A stretch of DNA of 64,000 nt. It comes from Anderseniella sp039978075 (GTDB lineage: Bacteria; Pseudomonadota; Alphaproteobacteria; Rhizobiales; Aestuariivirgaceae). Position 1 is the stretch's first letter; each line of letters starts with the position of its first letter. Position numbers and translations under genes: made by a program. The DNA lies in assembly GCA_039978075.1 (NCBI GenBank), contig JBDWCA010000004.1, forward strand, positions 248,001-312,000, in the 5' to 3' direction. Under the pieces are notes generated by a model, which ran no database searches, was not told where the DNA came from, and worked only from the letters and a program-made list of their open reading frames with translations. This document shows, piece after piece, positions 51,543 through 60,037 of this stretch.

Positions 51543-52301
51543 CTAACTCCAAAATGTTTGTGCCAAAACGTACAAGCCCGCACCAATCAACACAATGCCG
51601 ATGACACGTCCCCAGGTTTCTGCTCGCGGTATGGTTTTTTCCGCAACAAAATACAGCGCCAGAACCGCCATCCACCAGACGGTCATGGCGCCGAAAACAA
51701 ACATCAGTCCCATAATCATGCCGCAGCACCCGACGCAATAGGCGCCGTGGTGCAATCCGACGGGAAAAGCGCCTTTCAAGCCACCTTTCCAGTGCGCCAA
51801 CAGAAAGGTCATCGGGCTCCTGCAGTGTTGCAGGCAAGTGTCTTTTATGGGGGTGAGCTGCCAGGCACCTGCGGCAATCAGCAATACGCCTGACGCAACG
51901 GGCAATGCCTGGGTGCCACCCATCTCAAACCAGGGAGTTTGCGCCAACGCCGTCTGAAGAAACGCTGCGGCAACGGAAAACACTGCCCACAACGAGAAAT
52001 ACCCGGCAGTAAATATACCAACCCGCAGAACCAGTGCCGGTCCACGTACTTCATTTTTGGAGATCAGGGCATAGGTTGCCACCATCGGCACCATGGCGGG
52101 CAGCATCATCGCCAGCATCATGAACAGCCACATAGCTGAAGTACCCGTCAGGCTTTTGGCGCTCCAGTCCACCATCATGGCCATATCGGCCATGGCGGTT
52201 GCGTTTCCCATATGGGCCCACATCATCCACCACATGGCCGCAGCCAGGCTGAGCATGATGGTGCTGACCAGAAAACCGGGATGCTCAATAATGCGGATCA
52301 T
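51543..52301 (-). CDS. DUF2182 polytopic membrane protein
   Basis: 252 residues with about seven helices. It is rich in methionine near the N-terminus (AMWWMMWAHMGNATAMADMAM, MWLFMMLAMMLPAMVPMV) and has cysteine/histidine motifs in CLQHCRSPM and HHGAYCVGCCGMIMGLM. This is the DUF2182 pattern, thought to bind metal, plausibly copper. It is probably co-transcribed with the DUF1326 gene. Confidence 0.88.
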   Translation of the reverse strand: MIRIIEHPGFLVSTIMLSLAAAMWWMMWAHMGNATAMADMAMMVDWSAKSLTGTSAMWLFMMLAMMLPAMVPMVATYALISKNEVRGPALVLRVGIFTAGYFSLWAVFSVAAAFLQTALAQTPWFEMGGTQALPVASGVLLIAAGAWQLTPIKDTCLQHCRSPMTFLLAHWKGGLKGAFPVGLHHGAYCVGCCGMIMGLMFVFGAMTVWWMAVLALYFVAEKTIPRAETWGRVIGIVLIGAGLYVLAQTFWS

Positions 52302-52313
52302 AAACTGTCAGGC

Positions 52314-52928
52314 TCACGCAGGTGGTTGGGTTGCTGTCATGGATGACCGCTTGGCAAAGTCTTCATAAAACGCTGCCAGCTTCGGCCGGTTGTCCCGCCA
52401 GCCAAGGTCATCATAACGAAAATCAAAATAGGCCAGGACCACGGCTACCGCGATTGTCCCTGCGGTGACAGATTCAAGTTCACTAGCCCAGTTGTTTTCA
52501 AGATCATCCATTCCCGCCTCCATGCGGGCGTGCTGGCGCGCCACCCAGTCCGGCCAGCGTTTTTCTTCCGGCCGGACGGCTGTTTCATAACGCCGTGATA
52601 CGCCTGCATCCATCAGGCCAACGGCCAGGGACTGCAGTGTGAGGATGCGAAACCTGGATACAGGCTCATCCGGCAACAGTTCCTTGTCACCGGCGTGATG
52701 GCATAGATACTCACAGATGACCCGGCTGTCGTACAAGGCGGTCCCGTGATCTGTAACCAGCGATGGAATCTTGCCGAGAGGGTTGTCAGCCGCGACCCCT
52801 TCGTTGATCCGGTCCGGCAGGAAAACGCCTGTGTCGATCAATTCGAGTTGGTCGAAGATGTTGAGTTCATGTGCTGTCGCTGTGACCATTCGGACGAACG
52901 GTGAAGCCGGATTGTGATGAAGTTTCAA
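52314..52928 (-). CDS. Glutathione S-transferase family protein
   Basis: 204 residues. The N-terminal thioredoxin-like half is MKLHHNPASPFVRMVTATAH with NPLGKIPSLVTDHGTALYDS (cis-Pro and the Glu/Asp-Ser glutathione contact). The all-helical C-terminal half has WVARQHARMEAGMDDLE and AVAVVLAYFDFRYDDL. Detoxification or thiol chemistry; substrate unknown. It ends 12 bp before the DUF2182 gene's start on the same strand. Confidence 0.9.
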   Translation of the reverse strand: MKLHHNPASPFVRMVTATAHELNIFDQLELIDTGVFLPDRINEGVAADNPLGKIPSLVTDHGTALYDSRVICEYLCHHAGDKELLPDEPVSRFRILTLQSLAVGLMDAGVSRRYETAVRPEEKRWPDWVARQHARMEAGMDDLENNWASELESVTAGTIAVAVVLAYFDFRYDDLGWRDNRPKLAAFYEDFAKRSSMTATQPPA

Positions 52929-52999
52929 GGCAAACGCCTCCCGTCTGAATGTGATTGCGTGATTGTGAACCTAACTGAGACAAGACCGGTCCGCCAACT

Positions 53000-53029
53000 G
53001 AAAAAGGCCAGACTTGAGGGTCTGGCCTT
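53000..53029 (-). terminator. Rho-independent terminator of the peroxiredoxin gene
   Basis: AAGGCCAGAC (53004-53013) pairs with GTCTGGCCTT (53020-53029). Read on the minus strand, a run of T follows the stem. It lies just after the stop of the gene at 53057. Confidence 0.8.
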
Positions 53030-53056
53030 CCAGTCAGCAAATTAATTTACCGAAGA

Positions 53057-53719
53057 TCAGTCCTCCGGTTGACTGACCAGCCTGATATAGGGCTTTGGAG
53101 ACTTCCAGCCTTGCGGGAACTTCTTCTTGGCCTCCTCATCAGATACTGCCGGCACGATGATGACGTCATCACCGTTCTGCCAGTTAACCGGTGTTGCGAC
53201 CTTGTGTTTGGCCGTCAGTTGAATGGAATCCAACACTCTGAGAATCTCATCGAAATTGCGACCTGTGCTCATCGGATATGCGAGGGTCAGTTTAACCTCC
53301 CGGTCTGGGCCGATAACAAAGACGGTGCGTACGGTCTTGTTATCTGCGGCGGATCGATCAGCTGCCTTGCCGGTGGCGTTTGGGTGGATCATGCCGAACA
53401 GTTTGGCGACCGTCATGTCGGTATCTCCGATCATCGGGTATTTGACGGCATTGCCTGTTGCATCGGCAATGTCCTTCTTCCAGCGCTGATGGTCGTCGAC
53501 ACTGTCTACAGACAGCCCGATTATCTTGGTGTTTCGGGCAGCAAACTGGTCAGCAATACCTGCCATAGCGCCAAGTTCGGTAGTGCATACCGGCGTGAAA
53601 TCTTTCGGATGTGAAAATATCACCACCCAGGAGTCTCCGGCCCAGTCATAGAAATTGATATTGCCTTCCGTCGTTTCCGCATCAAAGTTCGGGGCGGTAT
53701 CGCCGATCTGCAAAGCCAT
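53057..53719 (-). CDS. 1-Cys peroxiredoxin (Prx6 type)
   Basis: 220 residues. The peroxidatic cysteine is in FSHPKDFTPVCTTELGAMAG. No resolving cysteine is seen. The C-terminal extension has AYPMSTGRNFDEILRVLDS and the VNWQNGDDVIIVPAVSDEEA block typical of Prx6. It reduces peroxides. AGGAGG precedes ATG 53719 and a strong terminator follows. Confidence 0.95.
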   Translation of the reverse strand: MALQIGDTAPNFDAETTEGNINFYDWAGDSWVVIFSHPKDFTPVCTTELGAMAGIADQFAARNTKIIGLSVDSVDDHQRWKKDIADATGNAVKYPMIGDTDMTVAKLFGMIHPNATGKAADRSAADNKTVRTVFVIGPDREVKLTLAYPMSTGRNFDEILRVLDSIQLTAKHKVATPVNWQNGDDVIIVPAVSDEEAKKKFPQGWKSPKPYIRLVSQPED

Positions 53720-53867
53720 AATAACCTCCTGTTGAAAAAATTGTTCCTGTACGAACTGGTTTTAACCCTAAAATCGGGCAAATGTTTTTGGTAGACGTTC
53801 AGTGCAAAAGTAGGTCACAAATAGGTGATCGCGTGAGGAGCGGCAAGTCTACAGCAAGGAGAATATT

Positions 53868-54311
53868 ATGGGAATTTTCGATTTCATCAAGAGCGCGGGA
53901 AAAGCACTTGGTATCGGGAGTGATGATGAGGCGCCGACTGCGGATGCCCTGAAGAAGGAACTGGATTCGCACAAGCTCGGCACCGAGAATGTGAAAGTGG
54001 AAATTGACGGCGACAAGGCCATTGTCACCGGGGATGTGGCAGACCAGTCAATTCTCGAAAAGGCAATCATCGCGGTCGGCAATACGCTTGGAGTTTCCAA
54101 AGTCGAAAGCAACCTTACCGCGCCTTCTCAGAAGGATCCGGTTTTCTATACGGTTGAAAAGGGTGACAATCTCTGGAAAATTTCCGAGGCACATTACGGC
54201 AAGGGCAAGGGCGCAAAGTACAATGTAATCTTTGAAGCCAACAAACCCATGCTCAGCCATCCGGACAAGATTTATCCCGGCCAGGTATTGCGGATTCCCG
54301 AACTGGACTAG
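53868..54311 (+). CDS. BON-LysM domain protein (YgaU/Kbp-like)
   Basis: 147 residues with no signal peptide. It starts MGIFDFIKSAGKALG, the family start, has a BON domain at about 25-85 (VKVEIDGDKAIVTGDVADQ) and a LysM domain at about 93-145 (YTVEKGDNLWKISEAHYGKG, KIYPGQVLRIPE). E. coli Kbp of this layout binds potassium in the cytoplasm. AAGGAG precedes ATG 53868. Confidence 0.93.
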   Translation: MGIFDFIKSAGKALGIGSDDEAPTADALKKELDSHKLGTENVKVEIDGDKAIVTGDVADQSILEKAIIAVGNTLGVSKVESNLTAPSQKDPVFYTVEKGDNLWKISEAHYGKGKGAKYNVIFEANKPMLSHPDKIYPGQVLRIPELD

Positions 54312-54322
54312 TTTTAAAACAA

Positions 54323-54353
54323 CATGGCCGCAGATTGTCTCTGCGGCCATGTA
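54323..54353. terminator. Bidirectional hairpin terminator
   Basis: ACATGGCCGCAGA (54323-54335) pairs perfectly with TCTGCGGCCATGT (54341-54353). It lies between the convergent BON-LysM and YccF genes. The T-run is on the minus-strand side. Confidence 0.7.
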
Positions 54354-54381
54354 TCATCGTTGGTGATTTTGATTGCCGACG

Positions 54382-54837
54382 TTAGCTGCGCAGTTCTTCC
54401 ACACGTGTTCGGGCAGAATTACGCATTGCCTCGTCAACCACTTCGAGGTCCTGCACTGTCTTGCCGACAGGGAACAGCGATGCGCCGGCCAGTTTGACGT
54501 GCGCCCAGGCAAACGGAATACCGATTATAGTGATGGCATTGGCAACCGCAAAGGTCAGGTGCATGACGGCCAGCCACCAGCCGGCCAGTATGAACCACAG
54601 CACGTTGCCGAACAGTCCCAGTGCGCCGGTGCCGATGTCTTCACGGCCATAAAGCTCGTCACGGGCAATCACATCGCGTCCAAACGGCCATAACGTGTAA
54701 TTGGCCAGCATGAAACAGGATCGCGCCCACGGCAGGCCGACAATGGTAATTGCAGCCAGAATTCCAACCAGGAACCATGCGATTGCGGACCAGATGCCGC
54801 CAAACAACAGCCAGAGAATATTAAGGATCATTCGCAT
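54382..54837 (-). CDS. YccF-domain inner-membrane protein
   Basis: 151 residues with two copies of the YccF unit. The first is LNILWLLFGGIWSAIAWFLV then ITIVGLPWARSCFMLANYTL; the second is GNVLWFILAGWWLAVMHL then ITIIGIPFAWAHVKLAGASL with FPVGK. The repeats are the family hallmark. Function unknown. Confidence 0.93.
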   Translation of the reverse strand: MRMILNILWLLFGGIWSAIAWFLVGILAAITIVGLPWARSCFMLANYTLWPFGRDVIARDELYGREDIGTGALGLFGNVLWFILAGWWLAVMHLTFAVANAITIIGIPFAWAHVKLAGASLFPVGKTVQDLEVVDEAMRNSARTRVEELRS

Positions 54838-54918
54838 AACAAGGTACCCCCGTAAATTTTCAACTATCCCTTAAATAGGTATGATAGGTCAGCATTTCCA
54901 GAACACGGGAGAGATTTG

Positions 54919-55986
54919 ATGTGGCAGGACAGACGCCTTTGCGACCTACTGGAAATTGAACATCCAATAATTCAGGCCCCGATGGCGGGGGCTACAACAC
55001 CGGAAATGGCGGCAGCGGCCGCCAATGCCGGAGCAATGGGGTCGCTCGGTTGTGCCATGTTCGCGCCTGAGCGGATCAAACAGGAGGCGCAGCGGACCAA
55101 AGCACTCACCAACCGGTCAATCAACCTGAACTTCTTTGTGCATGCCTCTCCGGAGATGGATGAAGCGAAAGCAAGTGTTGCGGCCGCCAATCTTGCGCCG
55201 TGGTACCACAATATGGGTGCCGGGGATGTGCCAGACGCGGTGGAGGGGCATTTTCCGTTTGATGATGCAATGTGTGATGCGGTTCTTGAAGCATCCCCAA
55301 AGGTCGTCAGCTTTCACTTCGGGCTACCGCACAACGTCATAGTGGAGCGGGTGAAGCAGGCCGGTATTGTTGTGTTGTCGTCTGCCACATCTGTTGCTGA
55401 AGCCAGATGGCTGGCAGATCGAGGTGTCGATGCCGTCATTGCGCAAGGCTATGAAGCGGGCGGGCATTCCGGCTGGTTTCTTCCGCGCGGCGCATCAAAT
55501 GTGGCCGGGACAATGGCGCTGGTGCCGCGGATGGTGGATGCGGTTGATGTACCGGTGATTGCCGCAGGTGGAATTGCCGACGGACGCGGTATTTCGGCAG
55601 CGCTTATGCTGGGTGCGGCGGGAGTGCAGATCGGAACAGCTTTTCTGACAACGCCCGAGTGCATGGCTGCGCCTGTCCACAAGACCGAATTGTTGCACGC
55701 TTCAGGTGATGACACCATGCTGTCGATGGCATTCTCCGGGCGTAATGCCCGTACGGTGGTAAACGACTACGCCAGCGAGATGGACAATGTGAGAGACTGG
55801 CCTGACTTTCCGCTCGTCAATGCCATGACCGGCCCGTTGCGTAAAACATCGGCTGAAACTGGAAAACCTGATGCTGTGGCCCTGTGGTCGGGGCAGGCCG
55901 TTGGTCTGAACCGGGAAGCAACAACGGCGGAGACAGTGGACCGTCTGGTGGCGGAGACCGGTGCCTGCCTGAAAAGATTTACCTGA
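54919..55986 (+). CDS. Nitronate monooxygenase family protein
   Basis: 355 residues, an FMN TIM-barrel enzyme. LEIEHPIIQAPMAGATTPEM, then GAMGSLGCAMFAPE, VIAQGYEAGGHSGWF with the family His, VPVIAAGGIADGRG and GVQIGTAFLTTPEC. It oxidises alkyl nitronates or related substrates. ATG 54919 follows GGGAGAG. Stands alone. Confidence 0.92.
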   Translation: MWQDRRLCDLLEIEHPIIQAPMAGATTPEMAAAAANAGAMGSLGCAMFAPERIKQEAQRTKALTNRSINLNFFVHASPEMDEAKASVAAANLAPWYHNMGAGDVPDAVEGHFPFDDAMCDAVLEASPKVVSFHFGLPHNVIVERVKQAGIVVLSSATSVAEARWLADRGVDAVIAQGYEAGGHSGWFLPRGASNVAGTMALVPRMVDAVDVPVIAAGGIADGRGISAALMLGAAGVQIGTAFLTTPECMAAPVHKTELLHASGDDTMLSMAFSGRNARTVVNDYASEMDNVRDWPDFPLVNAMTGPLRKTSAETGKPDAVALWSGQAVGLNREATTAETVDRLVAETGACLKRFT

Positions 55987-55998
55987 ACAGGCCGGTGT

Positions 55999-56511
55999 TC
56001 AGGCCAACATTCCGCCGCTCTGGTTGACGGATTGCCGGATCATCGCCAGTGCCGTACCAATTGCGGCGTGGCGTACTTCATTGCGGCCAATGTCTCCATA
56101 AGTCATGCGGACGTGATGGGTGCCCAGTTCCAGGCGGGCGCAGCCAAAGTGAACCAGGCCGACCGGTTTCTCCTCGGATCCGCCGCCGGGACCGGCGATC
56201 CCGGTCACAGAGACGGAGACGTTCGCACGCGAGTTCTTCAAAGCACCTTCCGCCATTTCACGGGCCACCTGTTCCGACACCGCGCCATGTTGCTCAATCA
56301 GGACCATGGGCACATCGAGCATCTCTGACTTTGCCTCGTTGGAATAGGTCACGAAACCACGGTCGATCATGCCGGAAGACCCTGCAATGCTGGTCAGGAG
56401 GCCTGCAATCAATCCGCCGGTGCAGCTTTCCGCGGTTGCCAGCATCAACCCTCCCTCGCGCAGCATGTCGAGGGTATCCTTTGCTTCAATGACTAACTGG
56501 CGATCGAACAT
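55999..56511 (-). CDS. pncC: CinA C-terminal-domain nicotinamide-nucleotide amidohydrolase
   Basis: 170 residues with MLATAESCTGGLIAGLLTSI, DRGFVTYSNEAK and SVTGIAGPGGGSEEKPVGLV, the PncC site blocks. It hydrolyses NMN to nicotinate mononucleotide. It is the stand-alone domain without the N-terminal CinA part. It starts 4 bp after ispDF ends. Confidence 0.95.
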   Translation of the reverse strand: MFDRQLVIEAKDTLDMLREGGLMLATAESCTGGLIAGLLTSIAGSSGMIDRGFVTYSNEAKSEMLDVPMVLIEQHGAVSEQVAREMAEGALKNSRANVSVSVTGIAGPGGGSEEKPVGLVHFGCARLELGTHHVRMTYGDIGRNEVRHAAIGTALAMIRQSVNQSGGMLA

Positions 56512-56515
56512 GCTG

Positions 56516-57688
56516 TTACTCCGGTAAACGGATGGTGGCGGTAGCTGTAGCGGCGATGCCTTCCTCTCGGCCAGTGAAACCGAGCCATTCTGTGGTTGTG
56601 GCTTTTACAGAAACCCGATCCACGTCAATTCCTATAATCCCGGCCACATTTTCGCGCATGGCATCGACATGAGGCCGGATTTTCGGAGCCTGGCATATGA
56701 GTGTCAAGTCAACGTGTGAGATGACGCCGCCGCGCTCAGCGACCAGCTTCGCTGCGTGTCTGAGGAAAATATCTGACGCAGCACCTTTCCATTCATCTTC
56801 GGAGGGCGGGAAATGTTTTCCGATATCGCCTTCGCACAATGCGCCGAGAATGGCATCCGTCAGCGTATGCAGGCCTACGTCGGCATCGGAATGTCCCTTC
56901 AGCTTCCTGGTATGCGGGATTTCAAGGCCGCACAGAATGACATGATCACCGTCCTCAAAGGCGTGGACGTCATAGCCGTGGCCCACTCGTACATCACTCA
57001 ACATTTCTGGTTTTCCTGTTTTCAACCGGTTTTCTGCCTCAGACAGATCCGCGCTGGTGGTGATCTTGTTGTTTTCCGGCTTTCCCGGAATGATGGCGAT
57101 GTCCAAATCCGCCCATTCGGCAATTGATGCATCATCTGTGAAATCATTCCGTTCGCTCGCGGCGGCGGCTGAGTGGGCTTCCAGTATGTCGTCATAGCGA
57201 AACGCCTGCGGGGTCTGTGCGCCCCAGAGGCCGGAGCGGTCAACAGTTTCAATGATGACACCGTCGTTTTCGCGTTTCAGCGTGTCAGCAACCGCAATTG
57301 CCGGAATGCAGCCCGTGTTTTCCGATAATTTTGCAATGGCGGTCGAGATAATTTCTGCGTCGACAAAGGGGCGGGCTGCGTCATGGATTAACACGTTTGC
57401 CGGTTTCAGCGCCGCTATTGCCTTCAATCCGTTAAACACCGACGCTTGGCGTGTTGTGCCGCCCTGAACAGGATCAGGCAGGTTCAGGTCCGCAACGGCG
57501 CTCATGTAGAGTTCGTCGTGGTTATCTCCGATAACGACCTGGATGTGATCCACGTCCTTGTGCTGCTGAAAGGCCCGTACCGTATGGCGTAAGACGGCCT
57601 CGCCGCCGATTTCCTGGTATTGTTTTGGGATCTCGCCTCCAACACGCAATCCGGCACCTGCTGCAACGATGATTACGGCTGTTGTCAT
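56516..57688 (-). CDS. ispDF: Bifunctional IspD/IspF (MEP pathway)
   Basis: 390 residues from ATG 57688. The IspD part starts AVIIVAAGAGLRVGGEIPKQ, with VLIHDAARPFVD and DTLKREND. The IspF part (from about residue 230) has VGHGYDVHAFEDGDHVILCG with the metal-binding Asp/His, LKGHSDADVGLHTLTDAILG and VKATTTEWLGFTGREEG. The fusion of IspD and IspF is common in alphaproteobacteria. It makes isoprenoid precursors. Confidence 0.96.
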   Translation of the reverse strand: MTTAVIIVAAGAGLRVGGEIPKQYQEIGGEAVLRHTVRAFQQHKDVDHIQVVIGDNHDELYMSAVADLNLPDPVQGGTTRQASVFNGLKAIAALKPANVLIHDAARPFVDAEIISTAIAKLSENTGCIPAIAVADTLKRENDGVIIETVDRSGLWGAQTPQAFRYDDILEAHSAAAASERNDFTDDASIAEWADLDIAIIPGKPENNKITTSADLSEAENRLKTGKPEMLSDVRVGHGYDVHAFEDGDHVILCGLEIPHTRKLKGHSDADVGLHTLTDAILGALCEGDIGKHFPPSEDEWKGAASDIFLRHAAKLVAERGGVISHVDLTLICQAPKIRPHVDAMRENVAGIIGIDVDRVSVKATTTEWLGFTGREEGIAATATATIRLPE

Positions 57689-57847
57689 GAGTTTAACATT
57701 CCGGTTGGGAGGCTGAATTGTGAAAGAAGCTGTATCAGGCTGATTGCCTTCAGGGCAAGCGTCGGGCGCGGCAACATAGCAATTGCATTGTCGCAGCGAG
57801 ATGCTAGTGTGCCTCAAAATTAAACGAAAATGTAGAGCGTCTAATTT

Positions 57848-58870
57848 ATGGGCATTTGTATTGGGGCACACGAAATTCGCAATCGCGTCTTCCTGGCCCC
57901 CATGTCTGGTGTGACTGATGAACCGTTCAGGGTTCTGGCACATAAATACGGTGCCGGCCTTGTCGTGTCGGAAATGGTTGCCAGCAACGCCCTTGTGGAG
58001 GCGAGGCCGGACATGGTGCGCCGGGCGACGGGAGCAGGGCGGGTTTATCCGTTTGTGTTGCAGCTTGCTGGTCGCGAACCTGAGTGGATGGCACGTGGTG
58101 CCGAAATGGCGCAGAAGATCGGTGCAGATATCATTGACATAAACATGGGCTGCCCGGCGCGTGAGGTGGCTGGCAAGCTATCAGGCTCCGCGCTCATGCG
58201 TGATCTCGATCATGCCTGCAGCCTGATTGAGGCAACGGTTCGGGCAAGCAGTGTACCGGTGACACTGAAAATGCGGCTGGGCTGGGACTTCGATTGTCTG
58301 AATGCTCCTGAACTTGCCGCACGTGCCGAGCAACTCGGTGTCAGCATGATCACGGTGCATGGCCGCACCCGCAATCAGTTTTACAAGGGCAGAGCGGACT
58401 GGGCAGCCATCAGGTCGGTAACCGAAGCGGTTGCAATTCCTGTCATCGCGAATGGTGATGGCGCCAGCATCACCGATGTGAACGCCATGCTGGAAGCCTC
58501 AGGTGCAGACGGAGTGATGATAGGCAGGGGGGCTTATGGACGACCATGGTGGCCCGGGGTACTGGCCGATCAGCTCGACCCGGGGTGCGGCATTGAAGAG
58601 CCCGGGATTGACCAGCAGGGCGCAATTGTTTTCCAACATTATGAGCTGATTATCTCACATTACGGCGAGCGCAACGGGGTTCGTATTGCACGCAAGCATA
58701 TTGGCTGGGCGCTTGAGCGGTGGCGGGACAAGGGTCTGTACGACCAGTCAGAGACCGCAAAATGGCGCGCCAGACTGCTGAAACTGGATAGCGCCAGTGA
58801 AGTCAAATCAGGATTGAACGAGTTGCGGAGCCAAATCTGTTCGGCGGCGGAAAGAATGATCGCGGCATGA
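57848..58870 (+). CDS. dusB: tRNA-dihydrouridine synthase B
   Basis: 340 residues. FLAPMSGVTDEPFRVLAHKY, SEMVAS, QLAGREPEWMARGAEMAQ, DINMGCPAREVAGKLSGSAL with the catalytic cysteine, TVHGRTRNQFYKGRADW and IPVIANGDGASITD. It reduces uridines in tRNA D-loops. In alphaproteobacteria it leads the ntr operon, as here; its stop overlaps ntrB by 4 bp (ATGA). Confidence 0.96.
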   Translation: MGICIGAHEIRNRVFLAPMSGVTDEPFRVLAHKYGAGLVVSEMVASNALVEARPDMVRRATGAGRVYPFVLQLAGREPEWMARGAEMAQKIGADIIDINMGCPAREVAGKLSGSALMRDLDHACSLIEATVRASSVPVTLKMRLGWDFDCLNAPELAARAEQLGVSMITVHGRTRNQFYKGRADWAAIRSVTEAVAIPVIANGDGASITDVNAMLEASGADGVMIGRGAYGRPWWPGVLADQLDPGCGIEEPGIDQQGAIVFQHYELIISHYGERNGVRIARKHIGWALERWRDKGLYDQSETAKWRARLLKLDSASEVKSGLNELRSQICSAAERMIAA

Positions 58871-59967
58871 ATGCTCATGAGCAATATGAGTTTTCTGCAA
58901 ACCTGATGTTGCAGTCCCTGCCAAGCCCGGTTGTGGTGATATCGGCAGAAGACAGGATAGTTGCAGCCAATGCAGCCGCGGAAGAGTTTTTTTCTGTCAG
59001 CCAGTCAATGCTCAAACGCATGGGCCTAGACGATATCGTGCCGTTTGCAAGCCCGCTGTACACGGCAACGAAGAGACTGCGCGCGACGGGCACGACACTG
59101 TCTGAATACGGTGTGAAACTGGGAACACCGCGCACCGGTGGCGGACGTACCGTTGATATTCAGGCCGGCGTCATCCCTGAAAACCCAGGCAGCATCATAC
59201 TGGTTATTCTGCAACGCTCCGTTGCGCTGGCTTTCGACCGGCAACTTAATAATCTGCAGGCCGCACGTTCGGTGTCCGGCATGGCATCAATGCTGGCGCA
59301 CGAGATCAAGAACCCACTATCCGGTATTCGCGGGGCTGCACAACTGCTGGAGACAAATGCACCGGTCGAAGACCGTGAACTGACCCAGCTCATATGCAGC
59401 GAAACAGATCGCATTCGTGAACTGGTTGACCAGATGGAGGTGTTTTCGGACGAGCGGCCACCTGCAATGGAACCCTTGAACGTTCACACGGTCCTGGAAC
59501 ATGTGCGCAAACTTGCCGCCAGCGGATTCGCTTCACACATTGACTTCGTCGAGTTTTATGATCCTTCACTGCCGCATGTCAGCGGCAATCGGGATCAACT
59601 CGTCCAGGTATTCCTCAACCTTGTGAAAAATGCGTCTGAAGCGATTGATAAGATCGATGCCGTCGGCAAGATCACGCTTTCCACTTCCTACAAGCCCGGC
59701 ATCCGGATGCAGATATCCGGCAGCGAGAGATCAGTGTCGCTGCCGCTTGAGATTGCCGTCCATGACAATGGTTCCGGCATTTCCGAGGATGTTGCCCAGC
59801 ACCTTTTTGACCCGTTCGTGACTTCCAAGGACAGCCGGCGTGGTTTGGGCCTGGCGCTGGTGGCGAAACTGGTGCGCGACCATGGTGGAATAGTCGATGC
59901 ATCATCTCATGATGACGGCACAATTTTCAGAGTGTTGCTGCCGGTTTCAGCGAGTAATGCGGAATGA
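58867..59967 (+). CDS. ntrB: Nitrogen regulation sensor histidine kinase NtrB
   Basis: 366 residues. A PAS domain at the N-terminus (VVVISAEDRIVAANAAAEEF) precedes the phosphoacceptor His145 in SMLAHEIKNPLSGIRGAAQ, the N box GNRDQLVQVFLNLVKNASEA and the G boxes DNGSGISEDVAQHLFDPFVT and RRGLGLALVAKLV. It phosphorylates NtrC under nitrogen limitation. Soluble, co-translated with dusB. Confidence 0.95.
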   Translation: MNAHEQYEFSANLMLQSLPSPVVVISAEDRIVAANAAAEEFFSVSQSMLKRMGLDDIVPFASPLYTATKRLRATGTTLSEYGVKLGTPRTGGGRTVDIQAGVIPENPGSIILVILQRSVALAFDRQLNNLQAARSVSGMASMLAHEIKNPLSGIRGAAQLLETNAPVEDRELTQLICSETDRIRELVDQMEVFSDERPPAMEPLNVHTVLEHVRKLAASGFASHIDFVEFYDPSLPHVSGNRDQLVQVFLNLVKNASEAIDKIDAVGKITLSTSYKPGIRMQISGSERSVSLPLEIAVHDNGSGISEDVAQHLFDPFVTSKDSRRGLGLALVAKLVRDHGGIVDASSHDDGTIFRVLLPVSASNAE

Positions 59968-60037
59968 CGGATGTTAGTAACGATATGAAGAAACTTGGAA
60001 AAATACTCACTTCGATCAACTCGAAAGGGATTTGTGA

